A stretch of DNA of 64,000 nt from Onthovicinus sp900555545 (GTDB lineage Bacteria; Bacillota; Clostridia; Oscillospirales; Acutalibacteraceae), in contig CASFPX010000005.1 of the NCBI GenBank assembly GCA_949296915.1, forward strand, positions 62,001 through 126,000, in the 5' to 3' direction. The position numbers and the translations under genes were made by a program. Positions 34,293-42,567 of this stretch are shown here, piece after piece (the stretch's first letter is position 1; every line of letters starts with the position of its first letter). The notes under the pieces were generated by a model. The model saw only the letters and a list, made by a program, of their open reading frames with translations. It made no database searches and was not told the origin of the DNA.

Positions 34293-35063
34293 CTATTTTC
34301 GATCTTTAATGCGAAGCAGAGCGCTTTTTTCCAGCCGGGAGACCTGGGCCTGCGAAATTCCGATTTCGGCCGCCACTTCCATTTGCGTTTTCCCCTTTAA
34401 AAAACGCAGGGCCAGAATCTTTTTCTCCCGGTCGCCAAGGTTTCGAATGGCCTCCTTGAGCGTAATTTCATCAATCCAGCTGCTGTCGTCGTTGGAATCA
34501 CCGATCTGATCCATGACATAGATCGTATCTCCTCCATCCGAATAGACCGGTTCATATAGCGAGATCGGATCCACAATAGCCTCCAACGCCAGAACAACTT
34601 CTTCCTTTTTGATTCCCATCTCCTCCGCAATTTCCTCCACTGTGGGTTCCCGATTCAATCGGTTGGTCAAACGTTCCTTCGCCTGCATCGCGTGATAGGC
34701 CGTATCCCGCATGGAGCGTGACACCCGTACCGGATTGTTATCACGCAGGTAACGGCGGATCTCCCCAATAATCATGGGAACAGCGTAGGTGGAAAAACGC
34801 ACATTCTGATTGATGTCAAAATTGTCGATCGACTTAATCAAGCCAATACACCCCACCTGGAACAGATCATCGGGATTTTCCCCACGATTGGAGAATCGCT
34901 GAATAACACTGAGTACCAAGCGCAAATTCCCGCTGATCAGCTCTTCGCGTGCCCGTTTATCCCCCTGCTTAACTCTCTTTAGTAGTTCTACCTTTTCGCT
35001 CTCCTTTAGCACCTTCAGTTTTGAGGTATTGATCCCACAAATTTCCACCCGATTATACTGCAA
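34293..35063 (-). CDS. sigG: Sporulation sigma factor sigma-G
   Basis: 256 residues. Late forespore sigma factor. The N-terminus VEICGINTSKL and GNLRLVLSVIQRFSNRGENPDDLFQVGCIGLIKS (split region 2), FSTYAVPMIIGEIRRYLRDN and the C-terminal HTH (MEVAAEIGISQAQVSRLEK) match sigma-G rather than sigma-F. Start: a TTG at 35061-35063, 8 bases after GGAAGGG, gives exactly the Bacillus N-terminal spacing to VEICG; a GTG at 35072 is too close to the site. No spoIIGA/sigE genes lie beside it, unlike in many Firmicutes. Confidence 0.94.
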   Translation of the reverse strand: MQYNRVEICGINTSKLKVLKESEKVELLKRVKQGDKRAREELISGNLRLVLSVIQRFSNRGENPDDLFQVGCIGLIKSIDNFDINQNVRFSTYAVPMIIGEIRRYLRDNNPVRVSRSMRDTAYHAMQAKERLTNRLNREPTVEEIAEEMGIKKEEVVLALEAIVDPISLYEPVYSDGGDTIYVMDQIGDSNDDSSWIDEITLKEAIRNLGDREKKILALRFLKGKTQMEVAAEIGISQAQVSRLEKSALLRIKDRK

Positions 35064-35138
35064 TCCATTCACCCTTCCGCCACATGTTCACAGTAAATTA
35101 TGGACGGATTGAGGCCGGTTCATGCGCGAAAACAAATA

Positions 35139-35169
35139 AAAAAGGCCCGCATCTTTCCCAGATGCGAGC
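35139..35169 (-). terminator. Terminator of the GDPD gene
   Basis: Minus-strand GCTCGCATCT pairs with AGATGCGGGC (one G-U) around a 5-base loop, followed by CTTTTTTATTTG. Confidence 0.8.
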
Positions 35170-35205
35170 TTGTAATTTTTTATATGGAATTTTGAGTGAG
35201 CATCC

Positions 35206-36225
35206 CTATTCTGCCGCGTTGAGCGCACTGCCATCCCCATATAGGACGTTATAGGCCATATTGGGATCGTCGCTCATAATGGCGTCTGCCCCGATGTCCG
35301 CCAACTCGCGGACGGTCTGCGGATCATTGATGGTCCAGTACTGCACAGCGATATTGTGCTCATGGGCATAGTTAACCAACTGCGTCGTCGCCAGATTGAA
35401 ATAGAGGTGATCCGGAATCTGGAGCGCCTCAAAGCTATAGGCATCATCCGAATTCTCTTTGTCCGACAGTGCATCAAAATAGAACTCGGCAACCTCAGCA
35501 ATACTGGCCGACCGAAGCATATCCGGGTAATTCTCATCCATGTACTCCGTGATCTCCCCATGGAATGTCCCGACCACTACACGCTCCAGCATATTGTACT
35601 CCTCCATGATCGCATAGAGCTTATCACAGGCCTGACGTCCCAGATCATCGCTATCCTTGATTTCAATAATATAGCTGTACTGGCCATAATCCGCCAAATA
35701 CTCGAATACATCCTGGAGCCGGACAATACGAAGATCCTCTGGGACGTCCTCACCGTGTAATCCCTTGTAGGGGGTCTCTCCCGAATCGGTAGTAAAGTTC
35801 TCCCCCATGTTCAACTGGCGGAGCTCTTCATACGTCATCTCGGATGGTTTGACCTCTTCGCGGCCAAATACCTCCACCGAGTCACTGGTTCGATCCAGAG
35901 TCTCATCGTGCAACAGCACCAGTTCCCCATCCTTGGTGATATGCAAATCAAATTCAAAAATATCGATTGCAAAGCTGCCGTTTTCCACACAGTTTTTAAA
36001 TGCCATCATGGTATTTTCGGGTGCGATTCCGCCGCCGGACCGGTGCGCAGAGACCATCGTCTGCCCATTCTGTGCGATGTATGGGTTATCCTCCTCCGTC
36101 ACAGACACAGGCGGCTCCTTAGACCAGTCGTGGCTGACAATCAGATAGAATCCGCCTACCAAAACTGCCAGCACCAGAATGATCGATCCCACGGCGATCA
36201 ACGCCCGCTTGACACCTTTTTTCAT
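35206..36225 (-). CDS. Membrane-anchored glycerophosphodiester phosphodiesterase
   Basis: 339 residues. N-terminal membrane anchor (ALIAVGSIILVLAVLVGGFYL), then a GDPD TIM barrel: catalytic His in SAHRSGGGIAPENT, metal ligands FEFDLHITKDGELVLLHDE, later IEIKDSDDLG and QYWTINDP. It should hydrolyse glycerophosphodiesters or related head groups outside the membrane. The ATG at 36223-36225 follows GGAGAG; an ATG five codons earlier has no site. It follows the radical SAM gene by 23 bases. Confidence 0.9.
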   Translation of the reverse strand: MKKGVKRALIAVGSIILVLAVLVGGFYLIVSHDWSKEPPVSVTEEDNPYIAQNGQTMVSAHRSGGGIAPENTMMAFKNCVENGSFAIDIFEFDLHITKDGELVLLHDETLDRTSDSVEVFGREEVKPSEMTYEELRQLNMGENFTTDSGETPYKGLHGEDVPEDLRIVRLQDVFEYLADYGQYSYIIEIKDSDDLGRQACDKLYAIMEEYNMLERVVVGTFHGEITEYMDENYPDMLRSASIAEVAEFYFDALSDKENSDDAYSFEALQIPDHLYFNLATTQLVNYAHEHNIAVQYWTINDPQTVRELADIGADAIMSDDPNMAYNVLYGDGSALNAAE

Positions 36226-36248
36226 TTTTCCACTCTCCATCTCTAAAT

Positions 36249-36869
36249 TTATTTAGACCGTTCTCCATCGGCCACATATTTCCGAACCCGGAAATCGATC
36301 CCATTTTCTATCGCGATCTGACGGCACTTTTCAATATCTGCTGCCGGAATAACATCCACTACGGAAAAAACTACTTTATTCACGTATTTTTTACAGTCGA
36401 CCGCATATCGGATCAGCGCATCAAAGGCTGACTTACCAAAGATGGAGTGACATTCTGCGTCATACTTTTCCGCATTGCACGTATTCAAGCTGACATTTAC
36501 TGTATCCATGACACCTGCAAACAGGTGAGCTGTCGGCCGGCCGTGGATCAGATCTGCTTGACCATTCGTGTTGATCCGCGTCTTCTTACCGTATTTCTCT
36601 TTGACATACCGCGCAAGGGCCGCAACATCCTCCACACGCTCCGTAGGTTCGCCAAAGCCACAGAATACGACCTCATGATACCGATCCATCTGCCGCTGAT
36701 CCAAAAGGTGTTTCACTTCTTCCACAGTAGGCTCCTGACCATGCAGCCAGAGATCCCCCGCATCACCGTAGCCGGTGGTGTTGTGCCGGGTGCAAAAATC
36801 ACAGTTGTTGGAACATTTATTGGTCAGGTTGACATACAGATTGTCACCAACCTCATATAAAACAGTCAT
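36249..36869 (-). CDS. Radical SAM protein of the TatD-associated type
   Basis: 206 residues. [4Fe-4S] motif Cys19-x3-Cys23-x2-Cys26 (NLTNKCSNNCDFCTR), FCGFGEPTER (SAM-binding) and the compact length match the small radical SAM family usually found next to TatD nucleases. The reaction is unknown. No TatD gene is adjacent here; the next gene is a GDPD phosphodiesterase 23 bases downstream. The ATG at 36867-36869 has AAGGAG about 11 bases upstream, and a TACAAT -10 lies near 36910. Confidence 0.85.
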   Translation of the reverse strand: MTVLYEVGDNLYVNLTNKCSNNCDFCTRHNTTGYGDAGDLWLHGQEPTVEEVKHLLDQRQMDRYHEVVFCGFGEPTERVEDVAALARYVKEKYGKKTRINTNGQADLIHGRPTAHLFAGVMDTVNVSLNTCNAEKYDAECHSIFGKSAFDALIRYAVDCKKYVNKVVFSVVDVIPAADIEKCRQIAIENGIDFRVRKYVADGERSK

Positions 36870-37003
36870 GATTCAGGTGCTCCTTTTTAAAACTCTATAA
36901 CTGATATTGTATCATAATCGCCCAAAAAAATAAAGCGATTTTGTCCTATCTTCCAATTTTGCGCAACAAAATCTTCCACCACTGCGGCGTCCTGCATAAA
37001 AAA

Positions 37004-37026
37004 TCACAGGCCGCTAAGACCTGTGA
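37004..37026 (-). terminator. Terminator of coaX-panT
   Basis: Minus-strand TCACAGG / CCTGTGA with a 9-base loop, followed by TTTTTTATG. Confidence 0.75.
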
Positions 37027-37043
37027 AAATACGACCGCAACAA

Positions 37044-37709
37044 TCAACTGCTTTTCCGAGCGCCGCCGGAACGCAGCAGGCGCGCCAGTGCATAACTGAC
37101 CGGGATAGAGACCACTACGCAGACTACCACTTCCAAGGAAGCATTGGCCGCAAAGGCAAGCATGATATAATCGAGCAGGCCGCCAAAGCTGACCATGTTG
37201 ATCCCCAGCTGCTCACCGAACTGCGTGCCATAGAGCAAATAGATCATGCTGAGCACCAGGACGGTGTTGGTGACAGATCCAACCGCGGCAGCGATCCCCG
37301 CCGATATCCCCTGCGCCAGCTTACTATTTTTCTCCCTTTTGCTAAGCTTGCGGCAAAGGCGGATGAGTCCAACAAAGGCTAAACCAGCCAGCAAACCTGC
37401 CAGAATACGCGGAATCAGGGAAACAAGCGGATTCCAGAAGATCGCCGCATCCAGGGGGGACGGCGGCGCAGTGAGCGCCTTGATGATGCATGAAATCCCC
37501 CATACGCCGCCCAGAATGGCACCCGCAGATGACCCCAAAACAATGGCGCCAATCATTACCGGGATGTGGATCAGCGTGATACTCAGTCCCGGTCCGTAGC
37601 TGATGTATCCGATGTACGGCACAAACGTCATCATAATAATGATGGCGGAGAGTACCGCAAGCTGTGTCATGCGCAAAATGCGCTCGTGTGACGTTCTCTT
37701 TCTTGACAT
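37044..37709 (-). CDS. ECF transporter S component, probably pantothenate (PanT-like)
   Basis: 221 residues, six predicted membrane segments. The N-terminal MTQLAVLSAIIIMMTFVPYIG and GPGLSITLIHIPVMIGAIVLG belong to vitamin-binding S components of energy-coupling factor transporters, which need the shared EcfAAT module encoded elsewhere. Pantothenate is inferred from its place 78 bases after coaX. The ATG at 37707-37709 lies 8 bases after GGAGG; a TTG two codons earlier is rejected. Confidence 0.82.
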   Translation of the reverse strand: MSRKRTSHERILRMTQLAVLSAIIIMMTFVPYIGYISYGPGLSITLIHIPVMIGAIVLGSSAGAILGGVWGISCIIKALTAPPSPLDAAIFWNPLVSLIPRILAGLLAGLAFVGLIRLCRKLSKREKNSKLAQGISAGIAAAVGSVTNTVLVLSMIYLLYGTQFGEQLGINMVSFGGLLDYIMLAFAANASLEVVVCVVVSIPVSYALARLLRSGGARKSS

Positions 37710-37787
37710 ATTCAATTCCTCCTGCTGCCGCTGAGTCCCTTATGTACAAATGCGGCGCAAATTTATTCACAAACGGGTGGTCCCCCG

Positions 37788-38555
37788 TTAATGAACATTC
37801 TTTTCGTAAATGGCTCGCAAGCCATCCAAAACGAGTGTGTCGTCCAGTACAATCGAATGATTGCAGCTGGGAATAATCTTGCCGGCGTGACCCCCGGTGG
37901 CAATAAGCGAACGGATCGGGTCGCTGCACTCCCCCTCAATACGGTCGATCAGGCCATCAATCATCCCGGCCGTTCCCAGGATGACACCTGAACGGATGCA
38001 GTCCTCAGAATTGGTGCCGATGACATGCTTGGGCGTGACCAGCGAGACAGTGGGTAACAGGGAGCCGTTCTTCACCAATGCGTCAAGCGAGATGCCCACA
38101 CCGGGGCTGATCGTGCACCCACAATAAGTTCCAGTCCGATCAATCACGCTGATCTTGCTGGCTGTACCCAGGTCAATTACAAGTGCGGGAAGGGGATATT
38201 TTTCAATAGCGCCCACTGCACCGCAGACTAAATCCGCGCCCAGCTGGCCAGGGATATCCGTTCGGATATTTAACCCCGTTTTGAGGCCGGGTCCAACCAA
38301 CATCGGCCTGTTGCCGACAATTCGCTGGACCGCTGCAAGAACTGGCCCTGTCAACTCCGGGACCACGCTGCCAATGATCGCAGCGCCGTTCTCGGGCTGA
38401 ACATCATTAAACTGTAGGATACTGCTGATCTCCACCGTATATTGGTCGGCTGTCCGCATTCTGTCGGACGCCAGGCGGAAGACGAACTGCAGCTGCCGCC
38501 CCTTATAGACACCAAGTGTGATATTCGTGTTGCCGATGTCAATTGCGATCAACAT
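37788..38555 (-). CDS. coaX: Type III pantothenate kinase
   Basis: 255 residues. First step of CoA synthesis, ATP-dependent and not feedback-inhibited by CoA in family members. Seen: phosphate-1 motif IAIDIGNTNITLG, GADLVCGAVGA, VIDLGTASK, and IATGGHA near the C-terminus. The ATG at 38553-38555 follows GCAGGAGGTG. Downstream panT-like gene suggests a pantothenate uptake and activation unit. Confidence 0.95.
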   Translation of the reverse strand: MLIAIDIGNTNITLGVYKGRQLQFVFRLASDRMRTADQYTVEISSILQFNDVQPENGAAIIGSVVPELTGPVLAAVQRIVGNRPMLVGPGLKTGLNIRTDIPGQLGADLVCGAVGAIEKYPLPALVIDLGTASKISVIDRTGTYCGCTISPGVGISLDALVKNGSLLPTVSLVTPKHVIGTNSEDCIRSGVILGTAGMIDGLIDRIEGECSDPIRSLIATGGHAGKIIPSCNHSIVLDDTLVLDGLRAIYEKNVH

Positions 38556-38581
38556 ACCGGCACCTCCTGCAAAATAATAAA

Positions 38582-38604
38582 GGGGAGGGTTCTTCCCCCT
38601 CCCC
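38582..38604 (-). terminator. Terminator of the carboxyltransferase trio
   Basis: Minus-strand GGGGAGGG / CCCTCCCC with a 7-base loop, followed by TTTATTATTTT. Confidence 0.75.
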
Positions 38605-38631
38605 CAGACTCTATTACACGTGATTGCCCGA

Positions 38632-40038
38632 TCAAACAGGGTGTACTTTATTGGTCATATCAAGGTGCGCTCCATCAATAGCAAGCTGCTTGTTACGGCG
38701 CTTTTCAAAGAACTTGACCGCAACCTGACCAAACTGGGCAAAGGAGAGGACATCCTCATCCTGAATGGCGAACTCCTTAACCTCCGGAGCCTCCTTCAGG
38801 CTCTCCAGCTCCGGCTTGAGCAGATCGGCCGGACGGCAGTCGATGATCGGCTCGTCGCCGCAGATCTTCTCGCGGAAAGCGGGGTCAATCTCCACAGGCG
38901 TCTTGCCGTACTTACCGGCGACCATATCTTTGAACTCCTTGGTGACCATCTTGTAGCGCTCACCCATGATGATGTTGAATACCGCCTGCGTACCGACAAT
39001 CTGGGAAGTCGGCGTGACCAGCGGCGGATAACCGGAATCCTCACGCACACGCGGCACTTCCTTGAGTACCTCTTCCAGCTGATCCTCCTTGCCGGCCTGC
39101 TTCAGCTGGGAGACAAGGTTGGAGAGCATACCGCCGGGCACCTGATAGAGCAGGGCGTTCGCATCGACGCCGAGCATCTTCGGGTTCAGCAGGCCCTCTT
39201 TCAGATACTTTTCCCGCAGCGTATTGAAATAGTCGCGAATCTCGCTGAGCTTCTTCAGATCCAGACCCGTGTCGTACTCCGTACCGGCAAGCGCGGCGAC
39301 CATAGATTCGGTTGCCGGATGGGAAGTTCCCAGTGCCAAGGGAGACATCGCCGTATCAATACCGTCCGCACCGGCCTCAATAGCCTTCAAGTGAACCATG
39401 GAGGCAAGGCCGGAGGTGTAGTGGGAGTGGATCTGAATCGGGACCTTAATGTTCTCTTTCAGCGCGGTGACAAGCTCCGTGGTGTAGTACGGCGTGAGCA
39501 GTCCCGCCATATCCTTGATGCAGATGGAGTCCGCGCCTGCACTCTCGAGCTGCTTGGCGTAATTGACAAAGTACTGGGTGTCAAACACCGGGCCGGTTGT
39601 AAAGGAGATGGCGGGCTGAATGTGTGCACCCTCCTTCTTGGCGGCCTTAATTGCGGTCTCCAGATTGCGGATATCATTGAGCGCATCAAAAATACGGATC
39701 ACGTCGATGCCGTTGGCCACAGACTTCTGAACAAAGTACTCGACAACATCATCCGCATAGTGGCGATAGCCGAGCATGTTCTGGCCGCGGAACAGCATCT
39801 GGAGCTTTGTCTTGGGGCATTTTTTGCGCAGGGTGCGCAGGCGCTCCCACGGATCTTCATCCAAGAAGCGGAGACAGGCATCAAATGTTGCGCCGCCCCA
39901 GCACTCCAAGGAGAAAAATCCGATATCGTCCAACATCTCGAGGGCGGGCATCATCTCGTCCATCGTCATGCGGGTAGCGATCAGAGACTGATGTGCATCG
40001 CGCAGCACCGTCTCGGTTACTCTGATTTTTTTAGCCAT
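38632..40038 (-). CDS. OadA/PycB-type biotin carboxyltransferase (transcarboxylase 5S-like)
   Basis: 468 residues. TIM-barrel carboxyltransferase for oxaloacetate/pyruvate: ETVLRDAHQSL (metal Asp14), GRGQ-type loop FRGQNMLGYRHY, carbamylated Lys175 in CIKDMAGLL, metal His204 and His206 in IHSHYTSG, then the conserved carboxylase domain. It has no fused biotin domain; that is the separate BCCP gene 56 bases upstream. Alone it would suit oxaloacetate decarboxylase alpha, but no OadB membrane pump is near. Third gene of the trio, making a 5S-like transcarboxylase role possible. The ATG at 40036-40038 follows GAGGGT. Confidence 0.9.
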   Translation of the reverse strand: MAKKIRVTETVLRDAHQSLIATRMTMDEMMPALEMLDDIGFFSLECWGGATFDACLRFLDEDPWERLRTLRKKCPKTKLQMLFRGQNMLGYRHYADDVVEYFVQKSVANGIDVIRIFDALNDIRNLETAIKAAKKEGAHIQPAISFTTGPVFDTQYFVNYAKQLESAGADSICIKDMAGLLTPYYTTELVTALKENIKVPIQIHSHYTSGLASMVHLKAIEAGADGIDTAMSPLALGTSHPATESMVAALAGTEYDTGLDLKKLSEIRDYFNTLREKYLKEGLLNPKMLGVDANALLYQVPGGMLSNLVSQLKQAGKEDQLEEVLKEVPRVREDSGYPPLVTPTSQIVGTQAVFNIIMGERYKMVTKEFKDMVAGKYGKTPVEIDPAFREKICGDEPIIDCRPADLLKPELESLKEAPEVKEFAIQDEDVLSFAQFGQVAVKFFEKRRNKQLAIDGAHLDMTNKVHPV

Positions 40039-40094
40039 ATAGTACCCTCATCCTTATCAATGAAATTCCATTATCGAGCCAAAACGGCGCCTGG

Positions 40095-40508
40095 TTACGA
40101 AAGAGAGACCAGCGCTGTGCCAGACTCTACGCTGTCGCCCTTCTGAACATGGACGTTGGCAACGGTCGCATCGTGCGGAGCAACAATGTCATTCTCCATC
40201 TTCATGGCCTCAAGCACAACGAGCACATCGCCCTGCTTGACGGCGGCGCCGGCGGAAACCTTGATATCCAGGATTGTGCCGGGCATCGGAGCGGAGACAA
40301 CCTCTGCGCCCGCTGCCGGTGCTGCCGGAGCAGCCGCAGGGGCGGCCTCGGCTGCGGGAGCCGGTGCTGCTGCGGGAGCCGGCGCCGGAGTTGCTGCAAC
40401 AGGAGCCGCGGCCACAGGTGCCGTTGCCACTGCCGCGCCAGCTGCACCCTCTTCTACCTGCACGTCATATGCGCGTCCATTGACTGTAACAGTATATTTT
40501 TTAATCAT
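40095..40508 (-). CDS. Biotin carboxyl carrier protein (1.3S/GcdC-like)
   Basis: 137 residues. N-terminal KYTVTVNGRAYDVQVEE, an Ala/Pro linker of about 45 residues, then a biotinyl domain with the biotin lysine 103 in EAMKMEN and PMPGTIL. It matches gamma/1.3S-type carriers of decarboxylases and transcarboxylase more than AccB. It carries carboxyl groups between the two flanking carboxyltransferase subunits. The ATG at 40506-40508 follows GGAGGAA. Confidence 0.93.
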   Translation of the reverse strand: MIKKYTVTVNGRAYDVQVEEGAAGAAVATAPVAAAPVAATPAPAPAAAPAPAAEAAPAAAPAAPAAGAEVVSAPMPGTILDIKVSAGAAVKQGDVLVVLEAMKMENDIVAPHDATVANVHVQKGDSVESGTALVSLS

Positions 40509-40548
40509 GGTCTATTCCTCCAAATTTTATATACGTATTTTCGTTCCA

Positions 40549-41922
40549 TTAAAGGGGCATATTGGTGTGCTTACGCGCGAGCGTCGGAACACGTTTGCCG
40601 CAGAGGGCGTCGAGCGCCGCAACGATCGCAGAGCGCGTTTCAGACGGCTCAATCACACCGTCAAGCGCGCCGTTCTTAGCTGCCTCAAACGGAGAGGCGG
40701 CCGTATCCTTGTACTCGGCGGCGAGCGCTTCGCGCTTCTCACCGGCGGCAAGGCGCTCATTCCAGAGGATGCTGACAGCTGCCTCCGGTGCCAGTGCGCT
40801 GATCGCAGCGCCTTCCCAAGCGTAGACGAGATCCGCATTGGCCGCACGGCCGGCAAGCGTCATATACACAGCGCCATAGGCATCCCCGGTAATGACGGAG
40901 ACCATCGGAGTGGTTGCTTGTGCATATACATGGGAGAGCTGCGCCGCCTTAGCGAGCATCCCACCCTGCTCCGCACAGGGAGTGGACTGATAGCCAGTGC
41001 TATTGACCAACGTAATTACAGGGATGGAGAACGCATCGCACAGCGAGACAAAGCGCGCCGCCTTAGCACATTCTGCCGCACCGACCACGCCATCATAGGC
41101 CACAAAGCCGACGCTGCTGCCGTTGACGCCGCCAAGGGCTGTGACGACATTTTTCCCATACTCCGGCTGGAGTTCAACAACACTGTCAGCATCCGCAACC
41201 CCGGCGATTGCCTTGGCTGCGGAATCGCCGGCCGCGGGTACAACTGCGGGAGCGGAAAACTCCGTAATTGGCGCCGTGGCAAGATTGTTGAGCGGAAGAC
41301 GGCCGAGCACCAGACGTGCCTTGGCGACTGCTTCCATATCGTCCGCCGCTGTCAGGTGAACAAGACCGTTCTGTGCACAGGCTTCCGCCGTGCCGGTGAC
41401 AGCCTCCTTATCCTGGGCCTTGATAACGTCGGGAGCGGTCATAAAAAATTCCGCTTTTTCACTCATGATGACGATATCCGCCCCTTCGGCGATCATGGCA
41501 AGCGTACCGCCGCACGGGCCCGCAATAACGGAGATGCGCGGAACAACGCCGGAAATGTTATCGGACATCATCAACATGTCCGAACACGCCGCAAGCGCCT
41601 GGATCCCATCCCCAAGATAGAGTCCGTTGCTGTCGTAAATTCCAACGACCGGAGCGCCTGTCTTTACCGCAAGGTCATAGACCTTTTTGATCTTTAGGGC
41701 CTGTGCCTCCCCGATCGCGCCGCCCTTGACCTCGCCGTCCTGAGAGAACGCATAGACCGGGCTGCCATCCACCGTACCAAAACCGCATACGACCTCAACG
41801 CTATCCTCCCCATGGCGGGCGAAAGCGTCCAGCTCCGTAAAGCTGCCCTCATCAAACAGGGCGGCCAGCCTCCTGCGGGCGGGAGTGGCTGTTATCTCGG
41901 CTTTCTTCTCACTGAGCTTCAA
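40549..41922 (-). CDS. Divergent acyl-CoA-type carboxyltransferase subunit (12S/MmdA-like)
   Basis: 457 residues, about 50 shorter than typical MmdA or 12S proteins. Two crotonase-like halves: LFDEGSFTELD, GFGTVDGSPVYAFSQDGEVKGGAIGEA and TAPDVIK in the first, AARFVSLCDAFSIPVITLV, EQGGMLAKAAQ and ITGDAYGAVYM in the second. Where the family has an SGGAR(I) acyl-CoA oxyanion motif this one reads DSNGLYLGDG (97-106). The substrate may therefore not be an ordinary acyl-CoA. Start: TTG at 41920-41922, 8 bases after GGAGG. First gene of the trio, with its own promoter. Confidence 0.85.
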   Translation of the reverse strand: MKLSEKKAEITATPARRRLAALFDEGSFTELDAFARHGEDSVEVVCGFGTVDGSPVYAFSQDGEVKGGAIGEAQALKIKKVYDLAVKTGAPVVGIYDSNGLYLGDGIQALAACSDMLMMSDNISGVVPRISVIAGPCGGTLAMIAEGADIVIMSEKAEFFMTAPDVIKAQDKEAVTGTAEACAQNGLVHLTAADDMEAVAKARLVLGRLPLNNLATAPITEFSAPAVVPAAGDSAAKAIAGVADADSVVELQPEYGKNVVTALGGVNGSSVGFVAYDGVVGAAECAKAARFVSLCDAFSIPVITLVNSTGYQSTPCAEQGGMLAKAAQLSHVYAQATTPMVSVITGDAYGAVYMTLAGRAANADLVYAWEGAAISALAPEAAVSILWNERLAAGEKREALAAEYKDTAASPFEAAKNGALDGVIEPSETRSAIVAALDALCGKRVPTLARKHTNMPL

Positions 41923-42027
41923 TGGATATTCCTCCGTTTCCGTAACTTCAATCTGAATGAACTCTGCCTGTTAAAGAACAGACAAACAGTCATATATTAC
42001 GTGCGATCAAACTACCGCATAGTACTT

Positions 42028-42056
42028 ATTTTATACCAATTTGCGGAATTTAACAA
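42028..42056 (-). promoter_or_regulatory. Promoter of the carboxyltransferase trio
   Basis: Minus-strand TTGTTA, 17 nt, TAAAAT, leaving a leader of about 100 nt that contains no obvious riboswitch. Confidence 0.7.
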
Positions 42057-42119
42057 GTCGAAATTTGCATAAAATTTAAGTGATTCCCTCTCCGTTTATA
42101 ACGATATCGACAGCGCAAA

Positions 42120-42168
42120 AAAGCCCGGTACGCCATCCCCGCCAAAAGGCTGAAGATTGGACATACCG
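42120..42168 (-). terminator. Probable terminator after the gene at 42185
   Basis: Minus-strand CCGGTA...TACCGG closing a longer imperfect stem, followed by GCTTTTTTGCG. It would end the long operon that begins far upstream. Confidence 0.5.
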
Positions 42169-42184
42169 GAGCTGTTTAAATCGT

Positions 42185-42562
42185 TTATTTCCCGGAACAG
42201 CCGTGGCACGCACCCGTCAAAAGCTCCGGGATCTCACCGCACACGGCAGCTCCCTCCCGGCGGAACCCCATCCCGAGCAGGAAGTCAAACAGCTCCGCCC
42301 GGTGGCAGTTTGCAGTGTAGGCGCTTCGTCCGGCGGCAAAATTCAGTGCTGCACGGAGCAGCCCCTCCGCAATGACCGGCCCCGCACCGAAATCCAGATC
42401 GAGCACTTGAACCGACGTGCCCGTTACAGAACAGAGGCAACAGTACTCATCGCCACCGAGTTGGGTGGTATAGGCAAAGCAAGGCTCCGCCTCATAGGGG
42501 ATCCCGCGTGCCTCAAACAACTCCCGCGCCCTGGCTCCGTCACACGGTTTGAATACGACCAT
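42185..42562 (-). CDS. Small protein of unknown function, GNAT-like C-terminal half
   Basis: 125 residues, cytosolic. I do not recognise the family firmly. The middle (VIAEGLLRAALNFAAGRSAYTANCHRAELFDFLLGMGFRREGA) resembles the acetyl-CoA-binding and final helix of GNAT-like folds. It ends in a cysteine-rich GACHGCSGK, and has two further cysteines in EYCCLCSV. The ATG at 42560-42562 is five bases after the rluB stop, with AAGGAAG upstream, so it is coupled to rluB and is the last gene of the long minus-strand series. Confidence 0.6.
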   Translation of the reverse strand: MVVFKPCDGARARELFEARGIPYEAEPCFAYTTQLGGDEYCCLCSVTGTSVQVLDLDFGAGPVIAEGLLRAALNFAAGRSAYTANCHRAELFDFLLGMGFRREGAAVCGEIPELLTGACHGCSGK

Positions 42563-42567
42563 TGTAC

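Noticed and set aside
40290..40440. Repetitive GC-rich stretch
   Set aside because: It encodes the Ala/Pro linker of the biotin carrier protein, a normal feature of this family.
38620..41697. Two long plus-strand frames opposite the carboxyltransferase trio
   Set aside because: Mirror images of well-supported minus-strand genes; low-complexity runs come from the Ala/Pro linker of the biotin carrier.
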